Positions 54,973-64,000 of a stretch of 64,000 nucleotides of DNA are shown piece by piece (position 1 is the first letter of the stretch; every line of letters begins with the position of its first letter). The position numbers and the translations under genes were made by a program. The notes under the pieces were generated by a model. The model worked only from the letters and a program-made list of their open reading frames with translations. It ran no database searches and was not told the DNA's origin. This DNA comes from Thalassolituus maritimus (GTDB taxonomy: Bacteria > Pseudomonadota > Gammaproteobacteria > Pseudomonadales > Oceanobacteraceae), in assembly GCA_913019975.1 (NCBI GenBank), contig CAJWBH010000019.1, positions 1 to 64,000 of the forward strand, given 5' to 3'.

Positions 54973-56098
54973 CGTCTGATTCCTCCGTCGTTGAATCCGG
55001 AGTTGTGTCTGTTTGTGTGTTTTGCTCTGTGCTCTGTTCTGAGCCTGAGCCGTTTTCAGTTTCAGGGGGCTCAGCTTCGACAGGCTGCTCAGCTTCGGAC
55101 TGCTGAGTTTCGGACTGCTGAGTTTCGGGCTGCTGAGTTTCAGACTTCAGAGCTTCTGATGTTGATGCCTCCGGCTGCTGAACGTCGTCCTGAATGGGCT
55201 CTTCAGTGTCATCGTAGTCATCCGGTACATCTTCTGAGCTGGTATCCTCTGGCACATCAATCAGCGCAGACTCACCGGAAGCGTCATCCGGATAGCCGTC
55301 AGACGCCGTCAGTAACTTACTCGCCAGTGCGACGATTGTTTGCTGAAGACTTTCACTGACTGAATACTCAACCAGAGTATTTTCACTTTCAACACGGCAC
55401 TCACCCGCATTCAGCGTCTTATCGACGAGCAGTTTATTCGCTACAGAATGCGATGCCAGTAATTCAGAGTCGGCTTCGGAAACGTAAACCTTCGCCAGAG
55501 TCTCACCCGATGGCAACGCCGCAATGGCCTTGTCGACAAACTGCGCGATGCTGTCGGCCCCAGAATTCAATTCGTGCTCAAGCACCTGTTCGGCGAGCCG
55601 GGTAAGAAGCATCAGCATGACTTCTGGCAATTCGGCGTCACGCTCTTTTAATGCTGCGGTCAGCGTTGCATTAATCTGACGCAGACGCTGCGCCTCGTCA
55701 GTGACTTCCTGACTGCCCAGTGCTTTGCCTTCCTGAAAGCCCGCAGTCGAACCTTCTTTTTTACCAGCATCAAAGCCTTTAGCCTGACCATCCGCCTGTC
55801 CTTCGGCGAAACCAGCATCGTAGCCGTCTTTATGGCCCTGCTGACGCCCTTCAACCAGGCCCTGCTCTAAACCCGCGTTGTAGGCTTCCCGGCGAATCGC
55901 TTCCAGTTCTTCGGCGGTCGGGAAATTAGGTGGGGAGTTGTCGTCGGCGGATTCTGCATCCACCTTCTCTGCGTCCGGATCGGGCTCTCGCTCAACAGTG
56001 TGAACCGGTGGTTCAGTCCAGAAAGGGAGTCGCCACGGGCGCGCCTCTTCCGCACTTTCAGCGGGAATTGGCGCGTCGCGTTTCTTCAGGTCGGTCAT
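54947..56098 (-). CDS. fliH: flagellar assembly protein FliH with acidic C-terminal tail
   Basis: Regulator and stator-like partner of FliI. 383 residues, long for the family. The middle has the GxxxG-type repeats of FliH ([25 protein letters not shown]), then the FliH core ([16 protein letters not shown] ... [14 protein letters not shown]). After about residue 275 an acidic Gln/Glu/Ser/Thr-rich tail of some 105 residues follows, containing a 15-bp coding repeat. The tail lies where FliH normally ends. Confidence 0.9.
   Translation of the reverse strand: MTDLKKRDAPIPAESAEEARPWRLPFWTEPPVHTVEREPDPDAEKVDAESADDNSPPNFPTAEELEAIRREAYNAGLEQGLVEGRQQGHKDGYDAGFAEGQADGQAKGFDAGKKEGSTAGFQEGKALGSQEVTDEAQRLRQINATLTAALKERDAELPEVMLMLLTRLAEQVLEHELNSGADSIAQFVDKAIAALPSGETLAKVYVSEADSELLASHSVANKLLVDKTLNAGECRVESENTLVEYSVSESLQQTIVALASKLLTASDGYPDDASGESALIDVPEDTSSEDVPDDYDDTEEPIQDDVQQPEASTSEALKSETQQPETQQSETQQSEAEQPVEAEPPETENGSGSEQSTEQNTQTDTTPDSTTEESDDDSEQPLA
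55081..55140. repeat. 15-bp imperfect tandem repeat in the fliH tail
   Basis: Four consecutive 15-base units; the two at 55096-55110 and 55111-55125 are identical (CGGACTGCTGAGTTT) and 55126-55140 has one change. They encode the repeated pentapeptide (S/P)ETQQ on the minus strand. Confidence 0.9.
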
Positions 56099-56101
56099 GG
56101 G

Positions 56102-57139
56102 TTACACCATGGCCTCACCACCACCACCCAGCATAATTTCACCGGCATCCGCCAGACGACGGGCAATGGTAAGAATCTCTTTCTGAGCGCCTTCAACGTC
56201 ACTGAGTTTAACCGGCCCTTTCGCATCCAGGTCATCACGCAACAGCTCGGCAGCACGCTTGGACATGTTCTTGAAAATCTTTTCCTGAACGCCCGGATCG
56301 GCCCCTTTCAATGCCAGCACCAGCAGGTCGGTCGACACTTCGCGTAGCAGCGTCTGAATACCCCGGTCATCAACGTCAACGAGGTTATCGAAGACAAACA
56401 TAAGGTCTTCGATCTGAGTACCCAGGTCTTCGTCGACTTCTTTGATCTGCTCAAGCAGTTCAGAAGCAATCGTGCTGTCCACGAAGTTAACAATGCTGGC
56501 AGCACATTTGATACCACCCATAGTCGTGGTCTGCGTGCCTGCTTTGCCAGAAAACTGGCGTTCGAGAATATCGTTGAGTTCCTGCAATGCGGCTGGCTGA
56601 ACAGCCTCAAGCGAAGCAACACGCATGATGATGTCGAGGACAACTTTCTCATCAAACAGAGACAACACTTCCGCCGACTGGTCAGCGTCCAGATACGACA
56701 CAACAATGGCCTGAATCTGAGGGTGCTCGTGGCGGATCAGGTCGGCTACCTGACGCGGTTCCATCCACTTCAATGAATCCAGACCTGTGGTGTTACCGCC
56801 AAGGAGAATCCGGTCAATAAGCGCGCCCGCTTTATCCTGACCCAGAGCCTGAGTCAGCATATTACGAATGTAATCATCAGCGCCGAGCCCCATACCGGTC
56901 TGACCACTGACAGCATCAAGGAACTCTGATACCACACCTTCAACCTGTGTCTGATTCACACTGGTCAGAGTGGCCATGGCCGAACCCACACGCTGCACTT
57001 CTTTCGGGCCCATGTGTTTCAGGATTTCTGCGGCGTCTTTTTCACCAAGAGACATCAACAGAATCGCAGCACGTTCAGTGCGATTCAGGTTGGCTAGTGC
57101 ATTACCCGCTTCGGGCATCGTATTTTCAGGCATCGTCAT
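56102..57139 (-). CDS. fliG: flagellar motor switch protein FliG
   Basis: Rotor protein contacting the stator. 345 residues: N domain (RTERAAILLMSLGEKDAAEILKHM), the EHPQIQAIVVSYLD motif of the middle domain, and a C-terminal torque helix (DLMFVFDNLVDVDDRGIQTLLREV). Complete. Overlaps fliF by 14 bases. Confidence 0.96.
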   Translation of the reverse strand: MTMPENTMPEAGNALANLNRTERAAILLMSLGEKDAAEILKHMGPKEVQRVGSAMATLTSVNQTQVEGVVSEFLDAVSGQTGMGLGADDYIRNMLTQALGQDKAGALIDRILLGGNTTGLDSLKWMEPRQVADLIRHEHPQIQAIVVSYLDADQSAEVLSLFDEKVVLDIIMRVASLEAVQPAALQELNDILERQFSGKAGTQTTTMGGIKCAASIVNFVDSTIASELLEQIKEVDEDLGTQIEDLMFVFDNLVDVDDRGIQTLLREVSTDLLVLALKGADPGVQEKIFKNMSKRAAELLRDDLDAKGPVKLSDVEGAQKEILTIARRLADAGEIMLGGGGEAMV

Positions 57140-58862
57140 TTACCCACTGAATAACTACCTGAGCGACCCGGGCCGGATCTTCTGCGATCAGGCCCTTCAA
57201 GGCATCCAGCTGACGCTCATAACTTTCTGACGCACCGGGCAGGAGATATTCATCCATACCCGCCAGTGTCACCTTATCATCATCCAGACCGGCTTCAGCA
57301 TCTTCAAGCTCATCGAGCAGTAAGTCACTTTCTTCCCGACCTTTATTTGTAATGCTCTTAATAGTAGGACGGATAACACCGAAGATAAGGATCAGAACAA
57401 ACAATCCCGCCAGCACCTGTTTTACCAGCTCCCAGAACCACGGCTGAGTCCAGATATCAGGTTCACCCAGCGTCAGTGCGTCGTCGCCCATAAATGGAGA
57501 GTTAATAACGTTTACACTGTCTCCGCGGGCTGCATTAAAGCCCACGGCATCTTTTACCAGCGTTTCCAGGCGTTGCAGGTCATCCACAGTCCATGGCTGC
57601 GTCGTGGTGTTCCCATCCGCATCAAGCACCGCTTTGTCGTTAATTACTACCGCAACGGTCAGGCGACGGATATCACCGACCGAATGCTGGCGATAGCTCA
57701 GTGTACGATCGACCTCGTAATTGCGAGTTGCTTCTGAGCGACGCTTACCTGCCGCACCCGCACCGCCGGCACCCGTGCCAATAGCTTCTTCCGGAGCAGC
57801 TGCTTCTGGCGGAGGCTGGTTAGAAAGCGCACCAGGAATGCCGCCACCAGCCTCTGACATGTTTTCTTCGTCGATGACCTGCTCACTGCGCAGTGCAATC
57901 AAATCAGGATTAAAGAGTTCAGAGCTTTCTTCTCTGATCGTAAAGTCGATGTCTGCCGACACTTCCGCTTTGTAGTTCGCAGAGCCCAGCACCGGCTGAA
58001 GAATATTATTCACCGCGTCAGAAATAGACGACTCAACTTTCTCGCGATATTCCAGCTGGCGGGCTGCCAGCATTTCTTCCGTGTCATCTTCAATTTTCGA
58101 CAGCAGATTGCCGTGCTGATCAACCACTGACACATCAGACCGATCCATTTCACTGACACTGGTTGCGACCAGATTCACAACGGCCTCTACCTGATCTTTA
58201 CTCAGGTTACTGCCGGGATATAACTCTACAAATACCGATGCACGGGGCTTACGTTGATCACGTACAAACACCGACTGACGGGGAATCGCCAGATGAACAC
58301 GGGCATTGCGCACCGATTTAACACTGGCAACCGTACGTGCAAGTTCACCTTCCAGACCGCGGCGATAGCGTGCATTTTCAATAAACTGACTGGTACCGAG
58401 CGCGCTGTCCTGCTCAAGCACTTCCAGCCCGACGGTTTTATCATCGATCAGGCTGGCCGCAGCGAGTTTCATTCTTGCCTGATGCACATCGCCTGCTTCG
58501 ACCATTAGCACCTGGGTCGTCGGGTCGATCTGAAAGGGAATACCCTCACGATTCAGGATCTCGACAATGTCCTGAGCGTTGTGATCCTGCATGCGGTGAA
58601 TCAGAGGCTTGTAGGTGGGTTCGCCTGACCAGATCATGACCGCAATACCAATGGCTACGACCAGTGCGATACCACCAATCGCCATCACCTGACGCGTCAT
58701 TGGCAGGCTGCTGAATCCAGCGAGCAGAGGATGTCCGGATGTCGGAGCACTATTCTCGCTTAGGCCTTCGGCACCAGTATTCGTGCTACTTGCCTGTGGT
58801 TCCTGAGCGTTTGCATTAGCGCCATCAGCGCCGGCGCCTGCTTGTGCGGGTACGTTTTCCAT
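57126..58862 (-). CDS. fliF: flagellar MS-ring protein FliF
   Basis: 578 residues with transmembrane helices at about 60-80 (VMAIGGIALVVAIGIAVMIW) and 450-470 (VLAGLFVLILIFGVI), YscJ-like periplasmic domains (VLMVEAGDVHQARMKLA; RVHLAIPRQSVFVRDQRKP) and a C-terminal FliG-binding tail. Normal length. Confidence 0.96.
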   Translation of the reverse strand: MENVPAQAGAGADGANANAQEPQASSTNTGAEGLSENSAPTSGHPLLAGFSSLPMTRQVMAIGGIALVVAIGIAVMIWSGEPTYKPLIHRMQDHNAQDIVEILNREGIPFQIDPTTQVLMVEAGDVHQARMKLAAASLIDDKTVGLEVLEQDSALGTSQFIENARYRRGLEGELARTVASVKSVRNARVHLAIPRQSVFVRDQRKPRASVFVELYPGSNLSKDQVEAVVNLVATSVSEMDRSDVSVVDQHGNLLSKIEDDTEEMLAARQLEYREKVESSISDAVNNILQPVLGSANYKAEVSADIDFTIREESSELFNPDLIALRSEQVIDEENMSEAGGGIPGALSNQPPPEAAAPEEAIGTGAGGAGAAGKRRSEATRNYEVDRTLSYRQHSVGDIRRLTVAVVINDKAVLDADGNTTTQPWTVDDLQRLETLVKDAVGFNAARGDSVNVINSPFMGDDALTLGEPDIWTQPWFWELVKQVLAGLFVLILIFGVIRPTIKSITNKGREESDLLLDELEDAEAGLDDDKVTLAGMDEYLLPGASESYERQLDALKGLIAEDPARVAQVVIQWVNDDA

Positions 58863-58873
58863 AGCTCAGCTCG

Positions 58874-59284
58874 TTATACAGGCATGTTCATGATGTCTTT
58901 ATAGGCCTCGACAAGTTTGTTACGAACCTGTGTCATCGCCTGAAAAGAAACGCTGGATTTCTGCAGAGCAATCATGACCTCTGGCAGATCAATGGAAGGA
59001 TCGCCCTGTTCAAACCGTGTTGCCAGCTGTGCAGCCGTCTGCTGATTTTCATTCACATTATCGATGGCATTTTTAAACATGGACTGGAAATCAGGGACCG
59101 TATTATCACCACTGACTTCGTTAATGCTGGTTGCTTGCTCGGCTTGCTTAGAGATCCGTGCAACGGCGTCCATTTCAGCATTTGGTCGCACTCCCTGGCT
59201 GGCCATTTCATTCTGCGAACGCAACTGATCTTTTACCTGTCGCATCTGCATCAGAACTGAACTTACATCAACACGATCAACCAT
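58874..59284 (-). CDS. fliE: flagellar hook-basal body protein FliE
   Basis: 136 residues, with the C-terminal family core [38 protein letters not shown]. The N-terminal ~25 residues exceed E. coli FliE (about 104) but keep the frame open. Adaptor between MS ring and rod; first gene of the fliE operon. Confidence 0.93.
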   Translation of the reverse strand: MVDRVDVSSVLMQMRQVKDQLRSQNEMASQGVRPNAEMDAVARISKQAEQATSINEVSGDNTVPDFQSMFKNAIDNVNENQQTAAQLATRFEQGDPSIDLPEVMIALQKSSVSFQAMTQVRNKLVEAYKDIMNMPV

Positions 59285-59365
59285 TTTCTACACCCTCTTC
59301 TGCAACGCATCGGCAACTTATTTTTGACACTTTTTCTGTATTTTTCCGATGTATTCTTTGACGCT

Positions 59366-59380
59366 GCAAACCCCTTGCCA
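59366..59380 (-). promoter_or_regulatory. RpoN (sigma54) promoter for fliE operon
   Basis: Minus-strand TGGCAAGGGGTTTGC has GG and GC 10 bases apart and one mismatch from TGGCAC-N5-TTGC. It lies about 70 bases upstream of the predicted translation start, between fleR and fliE, and is probably FleR-dependent. Confidence 0.85.
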
Positions 59381-59389
59381 GCTTCGCGT

Positions 59390-60760
59390 TTAAGACGCAG
59401 CCAGCACCATAGATTCAACATCAACACCCTCATCTCTTAAGCGCGCCACCTTGTAGCGTAGTGTTCGAGGGCTGATACCCAGCCGTTCAGCGGCTTCTTT
59501 TCTACTGGGTTCTTCTTTCAATGCCCGAACGATTAATTCAACCTCACGGGTACGCAAATCAGAACCTAACTCGCCTTCATCCTGCACGACATCAGCCGCA
59601 TCCACGGAAACCGGTGCTGAAACCTGACGATGCTTTGGCACCGGAGTCAGAATAAAGTCATTAGCGTTCAGTTGATTTCCAGTCTGCATAATCAGTGCAC
59701 GCTGGACTGTGTTATCCAGCTCACGAACGTTGCCGGGCCAGCTGTGCGTTACCAACTTACGCTCTGCATCGGCATGCAACGATGGTGCTGGACGTTTCAT
59801 CTTGTCAGCATGATGAGCCAACAGTCGGCGTGCTAACGGCAAAATGTCATCACGGCGTTCCCGCAGTGGCAGCCACTGAAGTGGAAATACGGTGAGGCGG
59901 TAGTAAAGATCTTCTCTAAAATTACCCTCGGCCACATAGTCCGCCAGTTCACGGTTTGTTGTGGCAATGATACGCACATCAAGATCAATGGTTTTCTTGC
60001 CGCCGAGACGCTCCACCTGACGCTCCTGCAATACACGCAGCAGTTTCGCCTGAAGGCCCATGTCCATTTCAGTAATTTCATCAAGCAGAATGGTGCCACC
60101 ATCCGCTTGTTCAAACTTGCCCGGCATCGCACTGTAGGCGCCAGTAAACGCGCCCTTTTCATAGCCGAACAGCATGGCTTCCAGCATATTTTCCGGAATC
60201 GCAGCACAGTTCAGCGCAATGAACGGGCCACTTTTTCTGGGGGAATTCTGGTGAATATAGCGGGCAAGAACTTCTTTACCTGTTCCGCTCTCACCACTGA
60301 TAAGAACCGTAGAATCTGTTGCCGCGACACGCATGGCCATCTGAAATAACTGCTGCGATGCAAAAGATTCACACACTGGTTGATCTTTATCTGATACCTG
60401 AGCTTCACCCTGCGTATAAGGCTTCAACAGAGCCTCAAGCTCACGCAGCTCGAAGGGCTTCATCAGGTAATCATCAGCGCCTTTCTGCATCGCCTGAACC
60501 GCCTGAGAAACATCACCATAGGCAGTCATCAAAAGAACGGGTAGCCATGGATGCTGCTGTTTCACATGGTTAAGTAACTCAAGACCGTCCATGCCTGGCA
60601 TATTAATATCCGACAGAACAACGTCGAAATTATGGTGGTTCAGCAAAGCCACGGCTTCGATACCGTTCGGAGCTTCCTTAACGTCATACCCTTTCATTTT
60701 CAGGGTATCTACAACTGCTTCACGTAGAGTCGGATCATCTTCAACAACGAGTAAGCGCAT
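59390..60760 (-). CDS. fleR: sigma54-dependent response regulator FleR
   Basis: 456 residues: receiver (Asp51 in LSDINMPGMDG), AAA+ domain with Walker [13 protein letters not shown], the sigma54-contact loop GAFTGA and Walker B LLDEITEMD, and a Fis-type HTH (RKEAAERLGISPRTLRYKVARL). ATG 60760 (MRLLVVEDD, GAGGAA upstream) fits. It activates class III flagellar promoters such as fliE, fliK and fliL in Pseudomonas. Confidence 0.95.
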   Translation of the reverse strand: MRLLVVEDDPTLREAVVDTLKMKGYDVKEAPNGIEAVALLNHHNFDVVLSDINMPGMDGLELLNHVKQQHPWLPVLLMTAYGDVSQAVQAMQKGADDYLMKPFELRELEALLKPYTQGEAQVSDKDQPVCESFASQQLFQMAMRVAATDSTVLISGESGTGKEVLARYIHQNSPRKSGPFIALNCAAIPENMLEAMLFGYEKGAFTGAYSAMPGKFEQADGGTILLDEITEMDMGLQAKLLRVLQERQVERLGGKKTIDLDVRIIATTNRELADYVAEGNFREDLYYRLTVFPLQWLPLRERRDDILPLARRLLAHHADKMKRPAPSLHADAERKLVTHSWPGNVRELDNTVQRALIMQTGNQLNANDFILTPVPKHRQVSAPVSVDAADVVQDEGELGSDLRTREVELIVRALKEEPSRKEAAERLGISPRTLRYKVARLRDEGVDVESMVLAAS

Positions 60761-60788
60761 AATAATTCCTCTTAGATACCTGTTTGAA

Positions 60789-61988
60789 TTAACCGCGTGC
60801 GAGCGGTAGGTACATTTCTGCAGACACCCCACCCAGTGGACTGTCGGTTAATCTGAAATCACCGTGATGGGCACGAACAACCGCCTGAACAACCGCAAGG
60901 CCAAGCCCTGTACCGTTGCTCTTCGTTGTAAAGAAAGGCTCCATCATGCGATTTTTCTTCTCGTCCGGGAGGCCGGGGCCGTTGTCCATCACGGCGAGAC
61001 ATAATCTGCCCTGATCGTCACGACGGGCGACCAACTTGATCTCGATAGGATGCTCACAGGACTCAAGTGCGTTATTAATCAGGTTCATTACTGCACTGAT
61101 TAAAGAGTCCCGATTACACATAAGGGAAGCTTCCCCCACTTCATTCTCAAGCGTGCAGACAGCACCGCTCTGGGCGACGGCAACCTCCATCGCCGAGGCA
61201 ATACCATCCAGCAGGGACGTCACTTTCACATCATCGTTTAATGGCGCCTCGCCACGGGCAAAAATCAACATATCGCGCACCTGGCTTTCCAGGTGATGAA
61301 GTCGCTCCTGCAACTTACCGGCAAAGCGAATACGATGTTCTTCAGCAAGATCTTCGGAATTAAGATGGCCCGCGTAGAGTGTCGCCGCGGCCAGCGGTGT
61401 CCGGATCTGATGCGCCAGAGACGCAACCATTTTCCCCATGGCGGACAAGCGTTCGTGTTGAGCCAACTGAGACTGTAATGCACGGGTTTCTGTCAGATCA
61501 GTAAGCAGGATCAGCTGCCCACGCTCATTGGTCATAGCTGCGGTGCGCAGACTGACACGGCGACCATCAACCAGCGAAATTTCATGACCATCATCACGGC
61601 GCGGTTTGAAACAACGCTTAATCACATTACGCCAGCGCTGGCCAAGCAAGGTGCCAGCCCCCGAAGCCGCTAATAAAAGGTCTTCGGCGGCTGGGTTACT
61701 CTGAATAATGACGCCATTTTCATCCAGCAGCAGAACACCTGCAGGTAACATCTGCAGCAGGCTTTCCAGACGATCGGCCAGGCGTTCTTTTTCGCCCAAC
61801 TCCTGCATCCTTTGAGCAGATACTGTCGCCAGCTCACCACTGAGTTGCTCGACCTTATTTTCAAGAAAGGCGTAGGAGTCTGTCAGCTGCTGCGACATTT
61901 CATTGAACATGTTAAATGCACGCTTTAGCTCGCTGGGGTCCAGCGGCTGCTGATCGTCAGGAACTGAACTTAATGCCACACTCGCCAT
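60789..61988 (-). CDS. fleS: sensor histidine kinase FleS
   Basis: A soluble kinase without membrane helices. 399 residues from ATG 61988 (MASVALSS, GAGG upstream): coiled coil (ELKRAFNMFNEMSQQLTDSY), PAS domain (LLQMLPAGVLLLDENGVIIQSNPA), HisKA with MVASLAHQIRTPLAA, and HATPase (NLINNALESCEHPI, DNGPGLPDEKK, GTGLGLAVV). Phosphorylates FleR. 28 bases before fleR. Confidence 0.94.
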   Translation of the reverse strand: MASVALSSVPDDQQPLDPSELKRAFNMFNEMSQQLTDSYAFLENKVEQLSGELATVSAQRMQELGEKERLADRLESLLQMLPAGVLLLDENGVIIQSNPAAEDLLLAASGAGTLLGQRWRNVIKRCFKPRRDDGHEISLVDGRRVSLRTAAMTNERGQLILLTDLTETRALQSQLAQHERLSAMGKMVASLAHQIRTPLAAATLYAGHLNSEDLAEEHRIRFAGKLQERLHHLESQVRDMLIFARGEAPLNDDVKVTSLLDGIASAMEVAVAQSGAVCTLENEVGEASLMCNRDSLISAVMNLINNALESCEHPIEIKLVARRDDQGRLCLAVMDNGPGLPDEKKNRMMEPFFTTKSNGTGLGLAVVQAVVRAHHGDFRLTDSPLGGVSAEMYLPLARG

Positions 61989-62045
61989 AAATACCTCACC
62001 AGAACACCACATTTGCGGCGGAAAAATGTCACTAGTAGGTATTGG

Positions 62046-62060
62046 GCAATTAGCGTGCCA
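62046..62060 (-). promoter_or_regulatory. RpoN (sigma54) promoter for fleS-fleR
   Basis: Minus-strand TGGCACGCTAATTGC is a perfect -24/-12 match, about 60 bases before fleS. FleQ is the expected activator. Confidence 0.9.
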
Positions 62061-62132
62061 GCAATCGAAAATAGTTTTGAGGGTGGATGATTTAAGAAAG
62101 AAAGGTTACGAAAGTCAGGTGGGATTGCAGAC

Positions 62133-62156
62133 AGCGGCCCGCAGACGCAGGCCGCT
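62133..62156 (-). terminator. hairpin after fleQ
   Basis: AGCGGCC/GGCCGCT forms a 7-bp stem with a 10-base loop, 12 bases after the fleQ stop codon. No T-run follows on the minus strand, so termination would be weak or Rho-assisted. Confidence 0.4.
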
Positions 62157-62167
62157 TTCTGGCCTGC

Positions 62168-63625
62168 TCAGGCCATGTCTTTTTCTTTACGGTTAATATT
62201 GTACTTACGCATTTTCTCCACCAGCGTAGTGCGGCGGATACTCAGTTTCTCGGCAGCGCGAGCAACAACACCATTGGCATCATCGAGCGCCTGCTGAATC
62301 AGTGAGCACTCGAGATCGGAAAGATATTCCCGCAGATCCAGGCCGTTCACCGGCAGCAACGCTGGACTATCAACACCCGCCAGGCCTTCGTTCTGGGTAA
62401 CATCTGCCACAACCGGTGGCGTGTACTGCTCATCGTCTTCATCGACATGACGGAATTTCTTCGGTAGTTCATTTACACCGATCACACCGTAAGGATGCAG
62501 AATGGCCAGACGCTCCACGAGATTCGCAAGTTCACGAACATTGCCATGCCACTCGTGACGACAGAGCGACATAATGGCAGCCGAGTTAAAGCGGATCGAG
62601 CCGCGCTTCTCATTCTCAAGACGCGAAATAAGTTCATTAAGAAGCAGGGGTAAATCTTCAACGCGCTCGCGTAGCGATGGCATATCGATAGGGAACACGT
62701 TCAGACGGTAATACAGGTCTTCCCTGAACGAGCCGTCCTCAATCATCTTCTCAAGATTCTTGTGAGTCGCTGCAATCACCCGAACATTCGCCTTAAGCGT
62801 TTTATTACTGCCAACACGCTCAAACGTGTGCTCCTGCAACACACGAAGAATTTTCACCTGCATGTTGAGGGGCATGTCGCCGATCTCATCAAGGAAGAGC
62901 GTACCACCTTCGGCCAGCTCAAAACGTCCCGGACGACTATTGATTGCACCAGTAAACGCACCTTTCTCGTGACCGAATAACTCACTCTCAAGTAACTCAG
63001 CTGGGATAGCACCACAGTTCACAGGCACAAAGGGCTTATTACGGCGATGGGAGTGGTAATGCAGATTACGGGCAACCACTTCTTTACCCGTGCCGCTTTC
63101 ACCCTGGATCATAACGCTGACGTCTTTGTCAGCCACCTGCATGATCAACTCGCGTACGTGCTGAATCTGACGGCTGGTACCCACAAGGCTTCGGAAAAGT
63201 TGAACTTCACGTCGCTCACCGCGGCTACGATTGTGCGTATATTGCTCGCGGAACACCTGACAGCGATGAAGGCTATCCAGCATCTTGTTGTAACTTGGGG
63301 GCATTGCCAGGCTGGCTAGTACACAGCGACGAACATTTTCTGATAATTCATCGACCTGAACCTGACTGCCAACAAAAAGGAACGGGAGACCTTTGTCCCA
63401 AGCGAGCATAGCCTCGACCGTCTTCTCCAATGGCTGACCATCGCAGTCGCCCAGCATTACTGCACTGATCTCAGTGCTCTCTTCAATGCTGGCATCCGCA
63501 ACTTTGCGCCAGTCTGACGAGCCCGCCACGATAACTTCTTCGCCCAGGAAATCGAGAATCACCTTTAGATCATGGCGACGTTGTTCGTCGTCATCGACAA
63601 GTAAAATTTTGATTTCTCTCCACAT
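62168..63625 (-). CDS. fleQ: flagellar master regulator FleQ
   Basis: Top-level sigma54-dependent activator of flagellar genes and c-di-GMP receptor. 485 residues: an atypical N-terminal receiver ([18 protein letters not shown]; the acceptor area reads MLGDCDGQ), the c-di-GMP-binding LFRSLVG at about 142-148, AAA+ domain with [21 protein letters not shown] and FLDEIGD, and a Fis-type HTH ([25 protein letters not shown]). Transcribed alone; bases 63626-63810 upstream show no clear promoter. Confidence 0.95.
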   Translation of the reverse strand: MWREIKILLVDDDEQRRHDLKVILDFLGEEVIVAGSSDWRKVADASIEESTEISAVMLGDCDGQPLEKTVEAMLAWDKGLPFLFVGSQVQVDELSENVRRCVLASLAMPPSYNKMLDSLHRCQVFREQYTHNRSRGERREVQLFRSLVGTSRQIQHVRELIMQVADKDVSVMIQGESGTGKEVVARNLHYHSHRRNKPFVPVNCGAIPAELLESELFGHEKGAFTGAINSRPGRFELAEGGTLFLDEIGDMPLNMQVKILRVLQEHTFERVGSNKTLKANVRVIAATHKNLEKMIEDGSFREDLYYRLNVFPIDMPSLRERVEDLPLLLNELISRLENEKRGSIRFNSAAIMSLCRHEWHGNVRELANLVERLAILHPYGVIGVNELPKKFRHVDEDDEQYTPPVVADVTQNEGLAGVDSPALLPVNGLDLREYLSDLECSLIQQALDDANGVVARAAEKLSIRRTTLVEKMRKYNINRKEKDMA

Positions 63626-63810
63626 GGCAAATGCCCTTTACCTCAATAAAACACGGAACAGCGTAATCGACGCCAACTGATTGACTTCCCTCTTTTCAGT
63701 TAAGTATCAAATTGCGACGAAGTCAAACTTCTGACGTTAAAACTTATCCAGTTAGCTCAAATCTACACTTAATTTGTTGAAATACTTCAGAATTTGGCGC
63801 CTCAGGACAA

Positions 63811-63834
63811 TAAAAAGCCCTCTAAAGAGAGGGC
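63811..63834 (-). terminator. intrinsic terminator after the fliS-like gene
   Basis: GCCCTCT (63817-63823) and AGAGGGC (63828-63834) form a 7-bp stem with a 4-base loop, followed on the minus strand by TTTTTATTG. Confidence 0.88.
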
Positions 63835-63871
63835 AAGGGAGTTCACACAAGTGAAAAAAAATCGTGAGAAT

Positions 63872-64000
63872 TCAGGCAGATACTGAACTCGACAGGCGCC
63901 CCGGTGCCGATTCGTCGGTTTCAGGGCGAGTACCATGTACGGACTCAAGATATTCCTGACGAATACCGTCCCAGCCCGTCTTCACCTCCAGCATCAGCCC
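63872..64000 (-). CDS. fliS: C-terminal end of a FliS-like flagellin export chaperone (partial)
   Basis: Only the last 42 codons are in the window, open to the edge at 64000. The residues LMLEVKTGWDGIRQEYLESVHG resemble the end of FliS proteins (LLxxIKxGWDAI), followed by a Thr/Ser-rich tail. Position before fleQ agrees with fliC-flaG-fliD-fliS-fleQ order in Pseudomonas. fliT is the alternative. Confidence 0.6.
   Translation of the reverse strand, partial: GLMLEVKTGWDGIRQEYLESVHGTRPETDESAPGRLSSSVSA

Noticed and set aside
54709-55359. A 216-codon plus-strand open frame opposite fliI/fliH
   Set aside because: It covers the conserved start of FliI and the FliH tail repeats; composition reflects the complementary strand.
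1-64000. CRISPR arrays, tRNA or rRNA genes, IS elements, prophage genes
   Set aside because: No direct-repeat arrays, cloverleaf-like sequences, transposases or integrases were seen.

Overview
The window looks like chromosomal DNA of a polarly flagellated, probably marine gammaproteobacterium of the Oceanospirillales/Pseudomonadales type; I cannot name a genus. Reasons: a FleQ-FleS-FleR flagellar hierarchy with RpoN-type (-24/-12) promoters, FlhF-FleN and ParC-ParP polarity systems, a CheZ/ParC-type chemotaxis operon next to flhA-fliA, and enteric-like orthologues of HdfR, MaoP, RimK, MetR, RstAB, NrdAB-YfaE and Bcp. No tRNA, rRNA, CRISPR array, IS element or prophage was seen.

0-21.5 kb is mixed housekeeping DNA. 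queC-queE (preQ0 synthesis) is followed by a convergent quinone-oxidoreductase-like gene and hdfR. hdfR is divergent from maoP, a retropepsin-like protease gene and rimK. Then come argD-argF, a membrane diguanylate cyclase, glpK divergent from metR, the two-component pair rstB-rstA, the class Ia ribonucleotide reductase operon nrdA-nrdB-yfaE behind a promoter with two NrdR boxes and a DnaA box, bcp, an AraC-type regulator, and a run of small membrane or exported proteins (Mpo1-like, an unknown, MAPEG, a small secreted protein).

21.7-64 kb is essentially one flagellar/chemotaxis supercluster on the minus strand. In transcription order from the right edge: end of a fliS-like gene, fleQ, fleS-fleR, fliE-F-G-H-I-J; an eight-gene second chemosensory cassette (STAS-cheY-cheA-cheW-soluble multi-PAS receptor-cheR-cheD-cheB); an HsbA-HsbR-HptB-like partner-switching module; fliK, fliL-M-N-O-P-Q-R-flhB, flhA-flhF-fleN-fliA-cheY-cheZ-cheA-cheB; then parC-orf-parP and cheW-DUF2802. 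RpoN-type promoters precede fleS, fliE, fliK, fliL and flhA.

The most unusual feature is the second, F7-like chemosensory system inside the flagellar assembly cluster, between fliJ and the HsbA/HsbR/HptB homologues, so two complete Che systems sit about 15 kb apart on the same strand. Other points worth checking: a probable ATT start codon for rstB; a candidate small RNA with a GTTACA palindrome upstream of it, downstream of rstB; a threefold LID-type motif in the flagellar CheA; an unexplained small ORF between parC and parP; no motC/motD at the expected place; and a long N-terminal extension on the NrdB-maintenance ferredoxin.
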